Shown in pieces: positions 8,593 to 16,426 of a DNA stretch of 64,000 nt. The stretch spans positions 54,405 to 118,404 of the forward strand of contig CAMHQD010000001.1 of the NCBI GenBank assembly GCA_946187345.1, given 5' to 3'. Within the stretch, counting starts at the first letter, position 1. Every line of letters begins with the position of its first letter. The notes under the pieces were generated by a model, which made no database searches, was not told the origin of the DNA, and saw only the letters and a list, made by a program, of their open reading frames with translations. The stretch comes from an uncultured Porphyromonadaceae bacterium. GTDB taxonomy: Bacteria; Bacteroidota; Bacteroidia; Bacteroidales; Muribaculaceae. A program made the translations under genes and the position numbers.

Positions 8593-9723
8593 TTAGCAGC
8601 GGTGAGCGCCGTCGCTGATTACCACGTCGATCACCACGGGCTCGTGGCCGTACTTCTCGTTGAAGCACTTCTTGGCCTCGGCGATAAAGGCGTCATAGAG
8701 TTCGTTCTTCACCAGGTTGATGGTGCAGCCGCCAAAGCCGCCGCCCATGATGCGGCTGCCGGTGACGCCCATGCGCTTGGCGATGTCGTTGAGGAAGTCC
8801 AGTTCCTCGCAACTCACCTCATAGTCGGCGCTCAAGCCATGATGGGTCTCATACATGCGGGCACCCACAGTCTCCATGTCGCCGCGGTTGAGGGCGTCGC
8901 ACACATCGAGCACACGCTGCTTCTCGCCGATGACGTAGCGCGCGCGCTTGTAGTCCTCCTCGCTGATGCGGTCGCGGGCGGCGTCGAGCATCTCCATCGT
9001 GGCGTCGCGCAGGGTCTCCACGCCCAGCGTGGCGGCCACGCGCTCGCAACTCTGGCGGCGCTTGTTGTAGGGCGAGTCAACCAACTCGTGCTTCACCTTG
9101 CTGTCGAGCAGCACCAGGCGGTAGCCGTCGGCCTTGAACGGGAAGTACTCATACTCGAGCGAACGGCAGTCGAGGCGGATCAGGCAGTCCTTCTTGCCGA
9201 ACACGCTGGCGAACTGGTCCATAATGCCGCAGTTCACGCCGCAATAGTTATGCTCGGTGCTCTGACCGATCTTGGCGAGTTCAAATTTCTCTATCTTGTT
9301 GTCGTTGAACAGGTCGTTCATCGCATAGGCGAAGCAGGACTCGAGGGCGGCACTTGACGACAGGCCGGCGCCCAGGGGCACGTTTCCGGCAAACACGGCG
9401 TCGAAGCCCTTGACCTGGCCGCCGCGCTTGATCACCTCACGGCACACGCCGAACACGTAGCGCGCCCACTGCTCCTGCGGGGCGTCCTCCTCCTTGAGGC
9501 CGAACTCGACGTAGGCGTCCAGGTCGGCGCTGTAGAGGCGCACGCGGTCGGTGCCGTTCACGTTGATGGCCGCGGCGATGTAGCGGTCGATAGCGCCCGG
9601 AAACACAAAGCCGCCGTTATAGTCGGTGTGCTCGCCGATGAGGTTGATACGGCCGGCCGAGGCATAGAGGATACCGTCGGTACCAAAGCGTTCCTTGAAC
9701 AGTTTGAGAATTTTTTCTTTCAT
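8593..9723 (-). CDS. galK: Galactokinase
   Basis: A 376-residue GHMP-family galactokinase that converts galactose and ATP to galactose-1-phosphate. The galactokinase signature GRINLIGEHTDYNGG is at residues 24-38. The ATP-binding GHMP motif PLGAGLSSSAALE and the C-terminal glycine motif GGGFGG are also clear, and the length is typical. It heads the run galK-galM-NTase-HAD and is preceded by a consensus promoter at 9781-9810. That promoter sequence is duplicated on the far side of the neighbouring toxin-antitoxin cassette. Confidence 0.97.
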   Translation of the reverse strand: MKEKILKLFKERFGTDGILYASAGRINLIGEHTDYNGGFVFPGAIDRYIAAAINVNGTDRVRLYSADLDAYVEFGLKEEDAPQEQWARYVFGVCREVIKRGGQVKGFDAVFAGNVPLGAGLSSSAALESCFAYAMNDLFNDNKIEKFELAKIGQSTEHNYCGVNCGIMDQFASVFGKKDCLIRLDCRSLEYEYFPFKADGYRLVLLDSKVKHELVDSPYNKRRQSCERVAATLGVETLRDATMEMLDAARDRISEEDYKRARYVIGEKQRVLDVCDALNRGDMETVGARMYETHHGLSADYEVSCEELDFLNDIAKRMGVTGSRIMGGGFGGCTINLVKNELYDAFIAEAKKCFNEKYGHEPVVIDVVISDGAHRC

Positions 9724-9780
9724 CGTGTAGGTTTTGTTATTGAAAAATTGTTAGGTTTATCCGGTTCACGTTATTGCCCA

Positions 9781-9810
9781 CAAAGTTAGTCATTTTTCAC
9801 GACACCGCAA
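9781..9810 (-). promoter_or_regulatory. galK operon promoter
   Basis: On the minus strand TTG (9810-9808), 19 bases, then TAACTTTG (9788-9781): a full match to the Bacteroidota consensus. The leader to the galK ATG at 9723 is about 55 bases. The promoter lies inside the 52-bp direct repeat at 9781-9832. Confidence 0.8.
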
Positions 9811-9832
9811 TCCTTTTCCACTTTTTTAACAT
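9781..9832. repeat. 52-bp direct repeat, left copy (flanks TA cassette)
   Basis: Identical over 52 bp to 10498-10549, at a 717-bp offset. It contains a complete promoter and, at its right end, the last codons and stop of the PIN gene. Confidence 0.92.
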
Positions 9833-10237
9833 TCAGCGGAATTATTGAGAATTTCCAAGAACTCGTCAATCGAAATCACATCAATCACAGGGAATTCCAC
9901 ATCACGCAACACGTCATAATGATGGTCTTGAGTAACAATAAAATGAGCGTTGCATTTGAAGGCGCAATCCACAAATTTGTCGTCATCAGGATCTAACGTG
10001 ATTAAATGCAAATGAAAATACACTTGTGCTTGCAGAGTGTTAGGCAAATTCAAAATTGCCGAAATCACATTTCCGGCAATCAAAGAGCCCATTTTTTGTG
10101 TCAAGATTTCTTCATATTCGGCAAGTATCTCATTTGTATAACACAGGACGTATTTGCCCTCAATGAGTTCACGCCAAATCTTATCGCCGAGACAATGACA
10201 TCAGCAGGCAATTTGTGTCAAGCACTACGTTTTTCAT
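9826..10237 (-). pseudogene. PIN-domain toxin gene with a frameshift
   Basis: A type II toxin of the PIN ribonuclease family, interrupted by a frameshift. From the ATG at 10237 the frame reads MKNVVLDTNCLLMSLSRR and hits a TAA. The first catalytic Asp is in VLDTN. One base out of frame, the text continues as DKIWRELIEGKYVLCY and TNEILAEYEEILTQKMG, then FVDCAFKCNAHFIVTQD (later acidic residues) to the stop at 9826. Both halves look like one protein of about 135 residues, probably with a small deletion after SRR. The start overlaps the antitoxin stop (ATGA). A sequencing error in one read region would restore it. Confidence 0.8.
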
Positions 10238-10473
10238 TGTTTATAAGGAGTGCGCATATGCTCGGTTTTCCAACCCTCAATCACGGTGTTATCAATAATA
10301 CCGTCATCCCACAAACGGTCAATTTCCGCCTCGGCTTTGCGGGCGAAATAGTCTGACAGCAATCGACGGATATCATCCATCTCTCGCTGGTCTTGAACAC
10401 GCGAAACCAATTCCAGCATCTGCAACTGGAATGGAGAGAATACGCTGGGTTGCCGGTCATTTATCTGGCTCAT
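10234..10473 (-). CDS. Putative antitoxin partner of the PIN toxin
   Basis: A 79-residue helical protein (start MSQINDRQPSVFSPFQLQ) rich in charged residues, with the segment REMDDIRRLLSDYFARKAEAEIDRLWDDG. It precedes the PIN gene with a 4-base ATGA overlap, the usual arrangement of antitoxin before toxin. I take the ATG at 10473. The longer frame to 10500 would need a TTG lying inside the promoter's -7 box. I do not recognise a named antitoxin family, and the role is inferred from position. Confidence 0.75.
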   Translation of the reverse strand: MSQINDRQPSVFSPFQLQMLELVSRVQDQREMDDIRRLLSDYFARKAEAEIDRLWDDGIIDNTVIEGWKTEHMRTPYKQ

Positions 10474-10497
10474 AATTGTTTGATTAAATATTATAGG

Positions 10498-10527
10498 CAA
10501 AGTTAGTCATTTTTCACGACACCGCAA
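10498..10527 (-). promoter_or_regulatory. TA-cassette promoter (duplicate of the galK promoter)
   Basis: TTG (10527-10525), 19 bases, TAACTTTG (10505-10498) on the minus strand, identical to the galK promoter. It drives the antitoxin-toxin pair and perhaps reads through to galK. Confidence 0.75.
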
Positions 10528-10549
10528 TCCTTTTCCACTTTTTTAACAT
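10498..10549. repeat. 52-bp direct repeat, right copy
   Basis: Perfect copy of 9781-9832 on the upstream side of the antitoxin gene. The pair encloses exactly one TA module. Confidence 0.92.
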
Positions 10550-10788
10550 ATCACACAAATTATTTCTGGCATCTATGCCTTGACTGCGTTAATAGTTAAA
10601 AATGATTGCCGCACGGCGGCGGGAGACCATCCTCGTTTTGCCGCAACGGTTTTCAATCCCTGCCGCGTTTGATGCGGCGATTTTGAAGAAAAATAGAGGT
10701 TCGGGTGGTTCAAGTCACGGTTTTTTACTACTTTTGCGGTCAAAATAATTTCAACTTATCATTAACAACAGGTTTATAACATTAGATT
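10550..10788. other. Intergenic region between TA cassette and MFS gene
   Basis: 239 bases without a convincing gene; the gene-free interval, counted from the antitoxin start, is 315 bases. The only signals are a -7 box TACTTTTG at 10729-10736 and a small GCC-rich hairpin near 10660-10680. No tRNA or repeat family was recognised. Confidence 0.5.
10729..10736 (+). promoter_or_regulatory. -7 box for the MFS transporter gene
   Basis: TACTTTTG fits TAnnTTTG and lies 53 bases before the start codon. The -33 region (TTC about 20 bases upstream) is imperfect. Confidence 0.5.
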
Positions 10789-12459
10789 ATGACAGACAAG
10801 GTATCTATCCCGGCCGCACCGGCGGCGACGATGCGCGACAGCGCGGCGATGCGCTGGACGGCGTTGCTGCTGCTCGCCCTAGCGATGTTCTGCAGTTACA
10901 TCTTCATGGACATCATGTCGCCTATCAAGGATCTGGTGGAGTCCACCCGCGGGTGGAACTCGACAGCCTTCGGCACGATGCAGGGCAGCGAGACGTTCTT
11001 GAACGTGTTTATCTTCTTCCTCATCTTTGCCGGCATCATTCTCGACAAGATGGGAGTGCGCTTCACGGCAGTGCTCTCGGGCGCGGTGATGCTCGTGGGT
11101 GCCGCCATTAATTGGTATGCGCTCACCGACATGTTTGCCGGCAGTTCGCTCGAGACGTGGTTCAACAGCCACCTCAACTATGTGCCGCTATTTGAGGAGA
11201 TGGGTGTGGCGCCTTTCTATAAGGGGATGCCTGCCAGTGCCAAGTTTGCGGCCATCGGCTTCATGATTTTCGGCTGCGGTGTGGAGATGGCCGGCATCAC
11301 CGTGTCGCGAGGCATCGTCAAGTGGTTCAAGGGCCGCGAGACGGCGCTCGCCATGGGCAGCGAGATGGCGCTGGCGCGCCTGGGCGTGGCCACGTGCATG
11401 ATTTTCTCGCCGATGGTTGCAAAATGGGACGGCGACATCAGCGTGTCGCGCTCAGTGGCCTTTGGCGTGGTGCTGCTGATGATCGCGCTCATCATGTTCA
11501 TCGTCTACTTCTTTATGGACAAGAGGCTCGATGAGCAGACCGGCGAGGCCGAGGAGAAGGACGACGAGTTCCAGATCAAGGACATCGGCGCCATCCTCAC
11601 CAGCAGCGGTTTCTGGCTGGTGGCGTTGCTGTGTGTGCTCTACTACAGCGCCATCTTCCCCTTCCAGAAGTACGCCGTGAACATGCTGCAGTGCAACCTC
11701 ACCTTCACCGACGTTGACCCCAACTCGTTCTGGGCCGGCAACACGGTGACCATCGTGCAGTATTGCATCATGCTGGTGGTCGCCGCCGGCGCGTTCGCCT
11801 TCAACTTCATCAAGAACGCCTCGCTCAAATACACCTCGCTTGGCGTGGCCATCGTGGCATTAGTGACGTTCTGCTACATGGGTTATATGCGCCAGAGCGC
11901 CGAGACGATATTCGCCGTGTTCCCGTTGCTGGCCGTTGGCATCACGCCGATTTTGGGCAAGTATGTCGACACCCACGGCAAGGCCGCAACGATGCTCATG
12001 CTCGGCTCGCTGCTGCTGATTGCGTGTCACCTGACGTTCGCCTTTGTGCTGCCGCAGTTCAAGGGCAACGCCGTGGGCGGCGTGGTGGTGGCCTACGTGA
12101 CCATCCTCGTGCTGGGCGCGTCGTTCTCGCTGGTACCCGCCTCGTTGTGGCCCAGCGTGCCCAAACTGGTTGACGAGAAAGTGATTGGCTCGGCCTACGC
12201 GCTGATTTTCTGGATCCAGAACATCGGCCTGTGGCTCTTCCCGTTGCTGATTGGCAAGGTGCTCGACAAGACCAACCCGCAGATTGCGGAGGCCGTCAAG
12301 AGCGGCGCGATGAGCAAAGAGTTGGCCGCCACGAGTTACGACTACACATGGCCGCTGGTGATGCTCGCCTGCCTGGGTGTGGCCGCCTTTATCCTCGGCC
12401 TCGTCCTCAAGGTCGTTGACCGCAAGAAGCACCTCGGCCTCGAGCAACCCAACATGTAG
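10789..12459 (+). CDS. MFS transporter (inner membrane)
   Basis: A 556-residue major facilitator with about 12 membrane segments, starting at MRWTALLLLALAMFCSYIFMD. The loop with GRETALAMGSEMALARLG and the central hydrophilic stretch (DEQTGEAEEKDDEFQIKD) fit the family's two-bundle layout. The substrate is not evident. It is divergent from the gal cluster, so galactose uptake is conceivable, but the TA cassette lies between and the link is weak. The last codons and TAG stop (ATG TAG) fall at the head of a TGTAGCACGTAG repeat. A strong bidirectional terminator follows. Confidence 0.9.
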   Translation: MTDKVSIPAAPAATMRDSAAMRWTALLLLALAMFCSYIFMDIMSPIKDLVESTRGWNSTAFGTMQGSETFLNVFIFFLIFAGIILDKMGVRFTAVLSGAVMLVGAAINWYALTDMFAGSSLETWFNSHLNYVPLFEEMGVAPFYKGMPASAKFAAIGFMIFGCGVEMAGITVSRGIVKWFKGRETALAMGSEMALARLGVATCMIFSPMVAKWDGDISVSRSVAFGVVLLMIALIMFIVYFFMDKRLDEQTGEAEEKDDEFQIKDIGAILTSSGFWLVALLCVLYYSAIFPFQKYAVNMLQCNLTFTDVDPNSFWAGNTVTIVQYCIMLVVAAGAFAFNFIKNASLKYTSLGVAIVALVTFCYMGYMRQSAETIFAVFPLLAVGITPILGKYVDTHGKAATMLMLGSLLLIACHLTFAFVLPQFKGNAVGGVVVAYVTILVLGASFSLVPASLWPSVPKLVDEKVIGSAYALIFWIQNIGLWLFPLLIGKVLDKTNPQIAEAVKSGAMSKELAATSYDYTWPLVMLACLGVAAFILGLVLKVVDRKKHLGLEQPNM

Positions 12460-12485
12460 CACGTAGTTTGTAGCATGTAGCACAT

Positions 12486-12520
12486 AGAGAGCCCCGCGGC
12501 ACATTGTCGCGGGGCTCTCT
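12486..12520. terminator. Bidirectional terminator between MFS and TPR genes
   Basis: AGAGAGCCCCGCG (12486-12498) pairs perfectly with CGCGGGGCTCTCT (12508-12520). The flanks (GTAGCATGTAGCACAT on the left, ATGCTATGTGCTAC on the right) extend the palindrome. The right side then carries several repeated ATGCTATGTGCT units to about 12562. It separates two convergent genes. Confidence 0.75.
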
Positions 12521-12569
12521 ACATGCTATGTGCTACATGCTATGTGCTATGTGCTATGTGCTACACGCT

Positions 12570-14207
12570 TCACTTCAGGTTTTTGACATAGTCGCGCAGC
12601 GCGGTGTTGTCAGGGTCATACTCGAGCCACTTGGTGTAATAGTCCTTGGCCGCGGCCTTGTCACCACGGTTGAATGCGTCCTGGGCAAGATAACTGTAAG
12701 CCTTGATATAGTAGTTGGCGTAGTCGCTCTTGTCTTCCTTCTGGTCGAGCAAGGCAAGCAGGTTCTTGTAGGTTTGAGCGGCTTTGCCTTTATTCTCGCC
12801 CTCCTGCAGACGCAGGGTGTTGGCAATCTGGTCGTGGATAGGGATGTTGCCGGGCACCTTCTCGTTCACCTCATAGAGGTAGTCAAGGGCCTTGGAGAGC
12901 GACTGCTCTTTGGTGCCTGAAGGATAGGCATCGGGCTTCTCGTTGGCGTCGATAGCCAGATTATAGTAGCGGCGGGCCAACTGGAAGAGGTCGTTAGCCT
13001 TGTGCTCGGGGTTGTCAACCACACGCTGATAGAGTTCGACCGCCTTTTGGAACTGTCCGGCCGAGGTATAGGCACCGCTGAGCATACGCATCATATCCAA
13101 ATCATCAGGCTTGATTGACAGCGCGGCCTCGTAGGCTTTGATGGCATCATCGTCGCGGTCCATCTCGTCAAGAGCCTCGGCGTAATTGGTATAGTCAGTG
13201 ACGTTGAACGAGGCCCCCTTGGGCACGGGTGTGGCAAAGAAAGCGTCGCCAATCTTGGCGGCATTGGACCAATCCTCCATCTTGACCTTGTTGTAGAGTT
13301 GCATACGGCGCATGAAGAAGATGTTGGGGTCTCCATCTTTCAAACGCGAGAGCAGGCTCGTGGCGAGGTCATAACTCTCGGTGAACTTGTCGCCGAAGAA
13401 CAGCAACTGCACATAGCGCACCTCGTCCTGGGCAAAGTGGTTCGGGTTCTTGATGTACTCGCCATACTTCTCGGCGGCCTTGCTGCCAAGGTTATCGCTG
13501 TAGTACTTCTCGGCGAGTTCACGCTGCACGAGGGCGTTGCCCGGCTGCTTGGCGTCAATCTCCTCAAGACGCTTGATGGCGTAGGCGGGAACAACGTTGA
13601 AATAAGTATTGGCATACTTGACATAGGCCTCAACGTTGTTGGGATCATAGGTGAACGCCCACTCATACTGGCTGGCGGCACCGCCCCAGTCCTTCTTGTC
13701 GGCCTTCATATCACCCTCAAAGATGAACGAGTTGGGATCCTCAGCACTCCACTTGCGGGCGTTCTTGACACATTTCTCGATTTCTTTAGCGTTCTTGACG
13801 GGGTCAGCGGCATAAAGGACACGCGCGATCTCCATCTCAACGTAGCAGTTCTTCTTGGCACTCTTGCGGGCCTGCTCCATGAACGGCTTTGCGTTGGCTC
13901 CCTGCTTGAGGGCGACCGCAGCCTGGCCGATGTAGTTGAGAGCACATGCTTGGTCAGCGGCCACTCCCTTGTCAAAGTAGGCCGTCGCGCCGGCGATGTC
14001 CCCCTGCTTGAAGGCGATTTGGCCGAGATAGTAGAATGCCTCGGCCTTGTTGGTACCGGCGGCATTAAGGTTGCGCTCAAGCAACTCCTTGGCGTTGTCG
14101 AGGCGGTCAACCTTGTAGTACTCGATGCCGTCCTTGTAACCCTGAGCCATGCCGCTGCCGGCAACGGCCAGCGCGAGCATCGCGGCAAGTAAAGTCTTTT
14201 TCATCAT
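12570..14207 (-). CDS. Exported TPR-repeat protein
   Basis: A 545-residue protein with a signal peptide (MMKKTLLAAMLALAVAGSGMAQ, cleavage after Ala-Gln) followed by tetratricopeptide repeats along the whole length, for example KAEAFYYLGQIAFKQGD, YTNYAEALDEMDRDDDAI and AGQFQKAVELYQRVVD. It is probably periplasmic. In other Bacteroidales a TPR protein of this type stands next to a PstS-like protein in the TonB-ExbBD locus (from memory). Here it follows the PstS-like gene by 158 bp on the same strand, so a common role in envelope energy transduction is possible but inferred. Confidence 0.9.
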   Translation of the reverse strand: MMKKTLLAAMLALAVAGSGMAQGYKDGIEYYKVDRLDNAKELLERNLNAAGTNKAEAFYYLGQIAFKQGDIAGATAYFDKGVAADQACALNYIGQAAVALKQGANAKPFMEQARKSAKKNCYVEMEIARVLYAADPVKNAKEIEKCVKNARKWSAEDPNSFIFEGDMKADKKDWGGAASQYEWAFTYDPNNVEAYVKYANTYFNVVPAYAIKRLEEIDAKQPGNALVQRELAEKYYSDNLGSKAAEKYGEYIKNPNHFAQDEVRYVQLLFFGDKFTESYDLATSLLSRLKDGDPNIFFMRRMQLYNKVKMEDWSNAAKIGDAFFATPVPKGASFNVTDYTNYAEALDEMDRDDDAIKAYEAALSIKPDDLDMMRMLSGAYTSAGQFQKAVELYQRVVDNPEHKANDLFQLARRYYNLAIDANEKPDAYPSGTKEQSLSKALDYLYEVNEKVPGNIPIHDQIANTLRLQEGENKGKAAQTYKNLLALLDQKEDKSDYANYYIKAYSYLAQDAFNRGDKAAAKDYYTKWLEYDPDNTALRDYVKNLK

Positions 14208-14365
14208 CGTAGTTCTGTTTTAAAAATATTAATGTTGTTGTTATTTCTCTCGGTTGTTAGCATAGATATAAATTTTGCGCCAAAGTTTAATTCAAACACA
14301 CAAAATTCTTACAATTTATAATTTTTATAGCAACAGCCCTCTTTTGCTACATGCTACATGCTACT

Positions 14366-15373
14366 TTATTTCACCGCCTCAACCAGCCTGACCGGCTCGG
14401 CGGCCGGCACGATACCGGTTTGAAGAATAATCTTCTGGCCCACTACGCCGGTCATGAAACTGTAAAAGCCATGGTCGAGCGTGCCGCCGGCCGACGTGTC
14501 AATGGCGTAAACCTTGCGGGTGAGCGGATACTCACCGTTGAATATATAGGCCTGATAAGGCTTGCGGGCAACCACGGCGGTGTCGCCGCGCAGGGCCAGC
14601 ACCTTGATGCGGTTGGTGAAGTCGATTGCCGATGGTGACTCATCGTTAAGCAGCGATGACACGCGTTGCTCAAGAGTTGAGGTGTTACCATCGAGCGAGG
14701 CATTAATCCAACTCACGCCGACAAAGCCGATAGCGTTCTTGTGGGACTGCACCGCACGGAAAACGTCCTCGGTATTGCGCTGGGCAAAAACATTGCCGGC
14801 GAACTTTGCCCCTTTAGGGAGATAACGCTGCTTGACAAAATTCATCACTCCTGTACCCGAGCCGTCAAGCACCACATTGATGCTGTCGCGCTTTAACTTA
14901 GTGGGAAAGACATCACCCCACAGCGCAGCGCGCCCATCAAAGATACTGCGCAGGTCAGCCTCATCAAGCTCATCTATATCGTTGGCATTGTTGACGATGA
15001 CGGCAACGGCATCAACAGCGATGGCGCGCGAGCGGTGAGCGCGCCCCTGCTTGGCAAGCAACTCGTGCTGCTCGGGCGTGAGGTCGCATGTCGTGACGAC
15101 GAGGTCAACGGCTCGATGCATCAGGCTGTCAATGCACTCGTTGTCGCCGGCATAGGTCACCATAATGCTCGCATCGGGATAACTGTACTCAAACACCTCG
15201 ACTTCCTGGTCAAGAATGTTGCGGAATGACTCTTCACAATAAATCTTGGCGATGCCACGGGTGCTGGTATTTGTGGAAGTGGCGCCGGTGCATGCCGCCA
15301 ACAATAAAAGCGTTGCGCAAAGCGCAAAGTTCAAAACCGGTTTTATTGATTGCTTCATCGTCCTCGTTGTCAT
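14366..15373 (-). CDS. PstS-like substrate-binding lipoprotein
   Basis: A 335-residue periplasmic binding protein of the PstS family with a lipoprotein signal (LLLLAACTG, lipidated Cys near residue 28). The phosphate-binding fold is indicated by the VVLDGSGTGVMNFV loop and an early IYCEESFRNIL strand. No Pst permease genes are nearby, so it is unlikely to be a classical Pst subunit. Stand-alone PstS-like proteins accompany TonB systems in Bacteroidales. The start at 15373 overlaps the stop of the small membrane protein gene (ATGA), suggesting translational coupling. The ATG at 15358 (MKQSIK) would also give a good signal peptide. Confidence 0.88.
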   Translation of the reverse strand: MTTRTMKQSIKPVLNFALCATLLLLAACTGATSTNTSTRGIAKIYCEESFRNILDQEVEVFEYSYPDASIMVTYAGDNECIDSLMHRAVDLVVTTCDLTPEQHELLAKQGRAHRSRAIAVDAVAVIVNNANDIDELDEADLRSIFDGRAALWGDVFPTKLKRDSINVVLDGSGTGVMNFVKQRYLPKGAKFAGNVFAQRNTEDVFRAVQSHKNAIGFVGVSWINASLDGNTSTLEQRVSSLLNDESPSAIDFTNRIKVLALRGDTAVVARKPYQAYIFNGEYPLTRKVYAIDTSAGGTLDHGFYSFMTGVVGQKIILQTGIVPAAEPVRLVEAVK

Positions 15374-15669
15374 TTGCTGTTATCGGCAGATTGACTCTCT
15401 CGGTCCAGGTCGGCGTAGGTGCCGTACCGCTCCTCCAGGTCGCGCACACGGTAGTAGTCCTGTCCGGTCGCCTGACGGTAGCCACGATAGATGCCGTAGG
15501 CGGCAAAGACGGCCGCCATGCCCCATCGCGCCCACCTCATCACGGAAGTGTCGTCCCAGTTGAAAAAGTTAATGGCAAGCAGCACAGCCATGCCCACATA
15601 CACAAAAACCATGAATGCGCCGAAACACACTCTCAACCAGTCGACCCACGTCATCTTGCCCTCTGCCAT
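15370..15669 (-). CDS. Small inner-membrane protein (two TM segments)
   Basis: A 99-residue protein with two hydrophobic helices (WLRVCFGAFMVFVYVGMAVLL and WARWGMAAVFAAYGIYRGY) and a charged C-terminal tail (YYRVRDLEERYG). It is the first gene of an operon with the PstS-like protein (4-base overlap) and probably the TPR protein. A consensus promoter stands at 15714-15743. I do not recognise a named family. Its place suggests an accessory of a TonB/PstS envelope module. Confidence 0.82.
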   Translation of the reverse strand: MAEGKMTWVDWLRVCFGAFMVFVYVGMAVLLAINFFNWDDTSVMRWARWGMAAVFAAYGIYRGYRQATGQDYYRVRDLEERYGTYADLDRESQSADNSK

Positions 15670-15713
15670 ATTTATAATGATAAGAATCTAGGTATAATTG
15701 TCGTTTCAACCCA

Positions 15714-15743
15714 CAAAATTAATGATTATTCGCCACACGGCAA
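15714..15743 (-). promoter_or_regulatory. Promoter of the small membrane protein / PstS-like operon
   Basis: Minus strand TTG (15743-15741), 19 bases, TAATTTTG (15721-15714). The leader to the ATG at 15669 is about 40 bases. Confidence 0.7.
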
Positions 15744-15814
15744 AATAAAAAAGCGTGTTGTAAACGTTTTTTAATAGCAAAACGAATTCTATTGAAAAAA
15801 TATCGCTCAAATTG

Positions 15815-15845
15815 TTGCGCGGGAAAGAAAAAAACACTACCTTTG
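15815..15845 (+). promoter_or_regulatory. rpsO promoter
   Basis: TTG (15815-15817), 20 bases, TACCTTTG (15838-15845), a full Bacteroidota consensus. Transcription would start about 33 bases before the rpsO ATG at 15885. Confidence 0.8.
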
Positions 15846-15884
15846 CAGTCGCATTTTTGCAAAACATCTATAAATAACAACGTA

Positions 15885-16160
15885 ATGTACTTAGATTCAG
15901 AGAAGAAGAAGGAAATCTTCGGCACCTACGGCAAAAGCAATACTGATACTGGCTCGCCTGAAGCGCAGATAGCATTATTCTCGGTCCGTATTGCCCACTT
16001 GACTGAGCACCTCAAGCTCAACAAGAAGGATTATACCACTCAGCGTGCACTGAAGATGTTGGTCGGTAAGCGCCGCAAGTTGCTCAACTACTTGATGCGC
16101 ATCGACATCGAGCGTTACCGCGCCATCATCGCCCGCAAGGAGCTCGGCATCCGCAAGTGA
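15885..16160 (+). CDS. rpsO: 30S ribosomal protein S15
   Basis: A 91-residue S15 protein, the 16S rRNA central-domain binder of the small subunit (typical length 89). Diagnostic text includes TGSPEAQIALFSVRIAHLTEHLK, the conserved H and D of the DYTTQRAL turn, and LVGKRRKLLNYL. The open frame extends upstream to 15792, but the promoter at 15815-15845 lies inside that extension, so the start is the ATG at 15885 (MYLDSEKKK). It stands alone with its own promoter and terminator. Confidence 0.97.
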   Translation: MYLDSEKKKEIFGTYGKSNTDTGSPEAQIALFSVRIAHLTEHLKLNKKDYTTQRALKMLVGKRRKLLNYLMRIDIERYRAIIARKELGIRK

Positions 16161-16193
16161 GCCACTCCCCTGCCACGCGACCCTCTCAACCAC

Positions 16194-16231
16194 AACGGCG
16201 GTTGCCCATCATCACGATGGCAGCCGCCGTT
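16194..16231 (+). terminator. rpsO terminator hairpin
   Basis: AACGGCGGTTGCC (16194-16206) pairs with GGCAGCCGCCGTT (16219-16231) with one G-U pair and a 12-base loop, 34 bases after the rpsO stop. Confidence 0.7.
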
Positions 16232-16259
16232 AGTCTTCGCACAACGGGTTATAGCAGCT

Positions 16260-16275
16260 AAATTCTGCCCCTACA
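16260..16275 (-). repeat. Half copy of the GCAGAATTTATTCTGC repeat (family D)
   Basis: AAATTCTGCCCCTACA matches the right arm of the full palindrome at 35701-35726. On the minus strand it begins with TGTAGGGGCAGAATTT. Confidence 0.65.
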
Positions 16276-16310
16276 AGCCTAAACCATAACAACTTGACAC
16301 CTTGCGGCAC

Positions 16311-16338
16311 GTGGACACAATGAATTGTGTCCCTACAT
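16311..16338. repeat. GACACAAT-GA-ATTGTGTC palindrome (family C), copy 1
   Basis: An 8-bp perfect stem with a 2-base loop, followed by CCTACAT. Further copies are at 50131-50166 and 53655-53684, all with the TGTAGGG head on one side. Confidence 0.8.
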
Positions 16339-16426
16339 TTTTCACATAATTCATGTTAAAAGAGAGGGTGGGAACGACATTATTCACTAAATTTGCATTG
16401 GAATTGGAATTACACGACTGAATGTT

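Noticed and set aside
9826..10104. An intact 92-residue gene starting with TTG
   Set aside because: It is only the C-terminal part of the PIN toxin. The missing N-terminus is readable upstream in another frame.
10600..10700. A possible tRNA or small RNA in the GCC-rich segment before the MFS gene
   Set aside because: There is no T-loop, no acceptor pairing and no cloverleaf, only short GC-rich inverted repeats.
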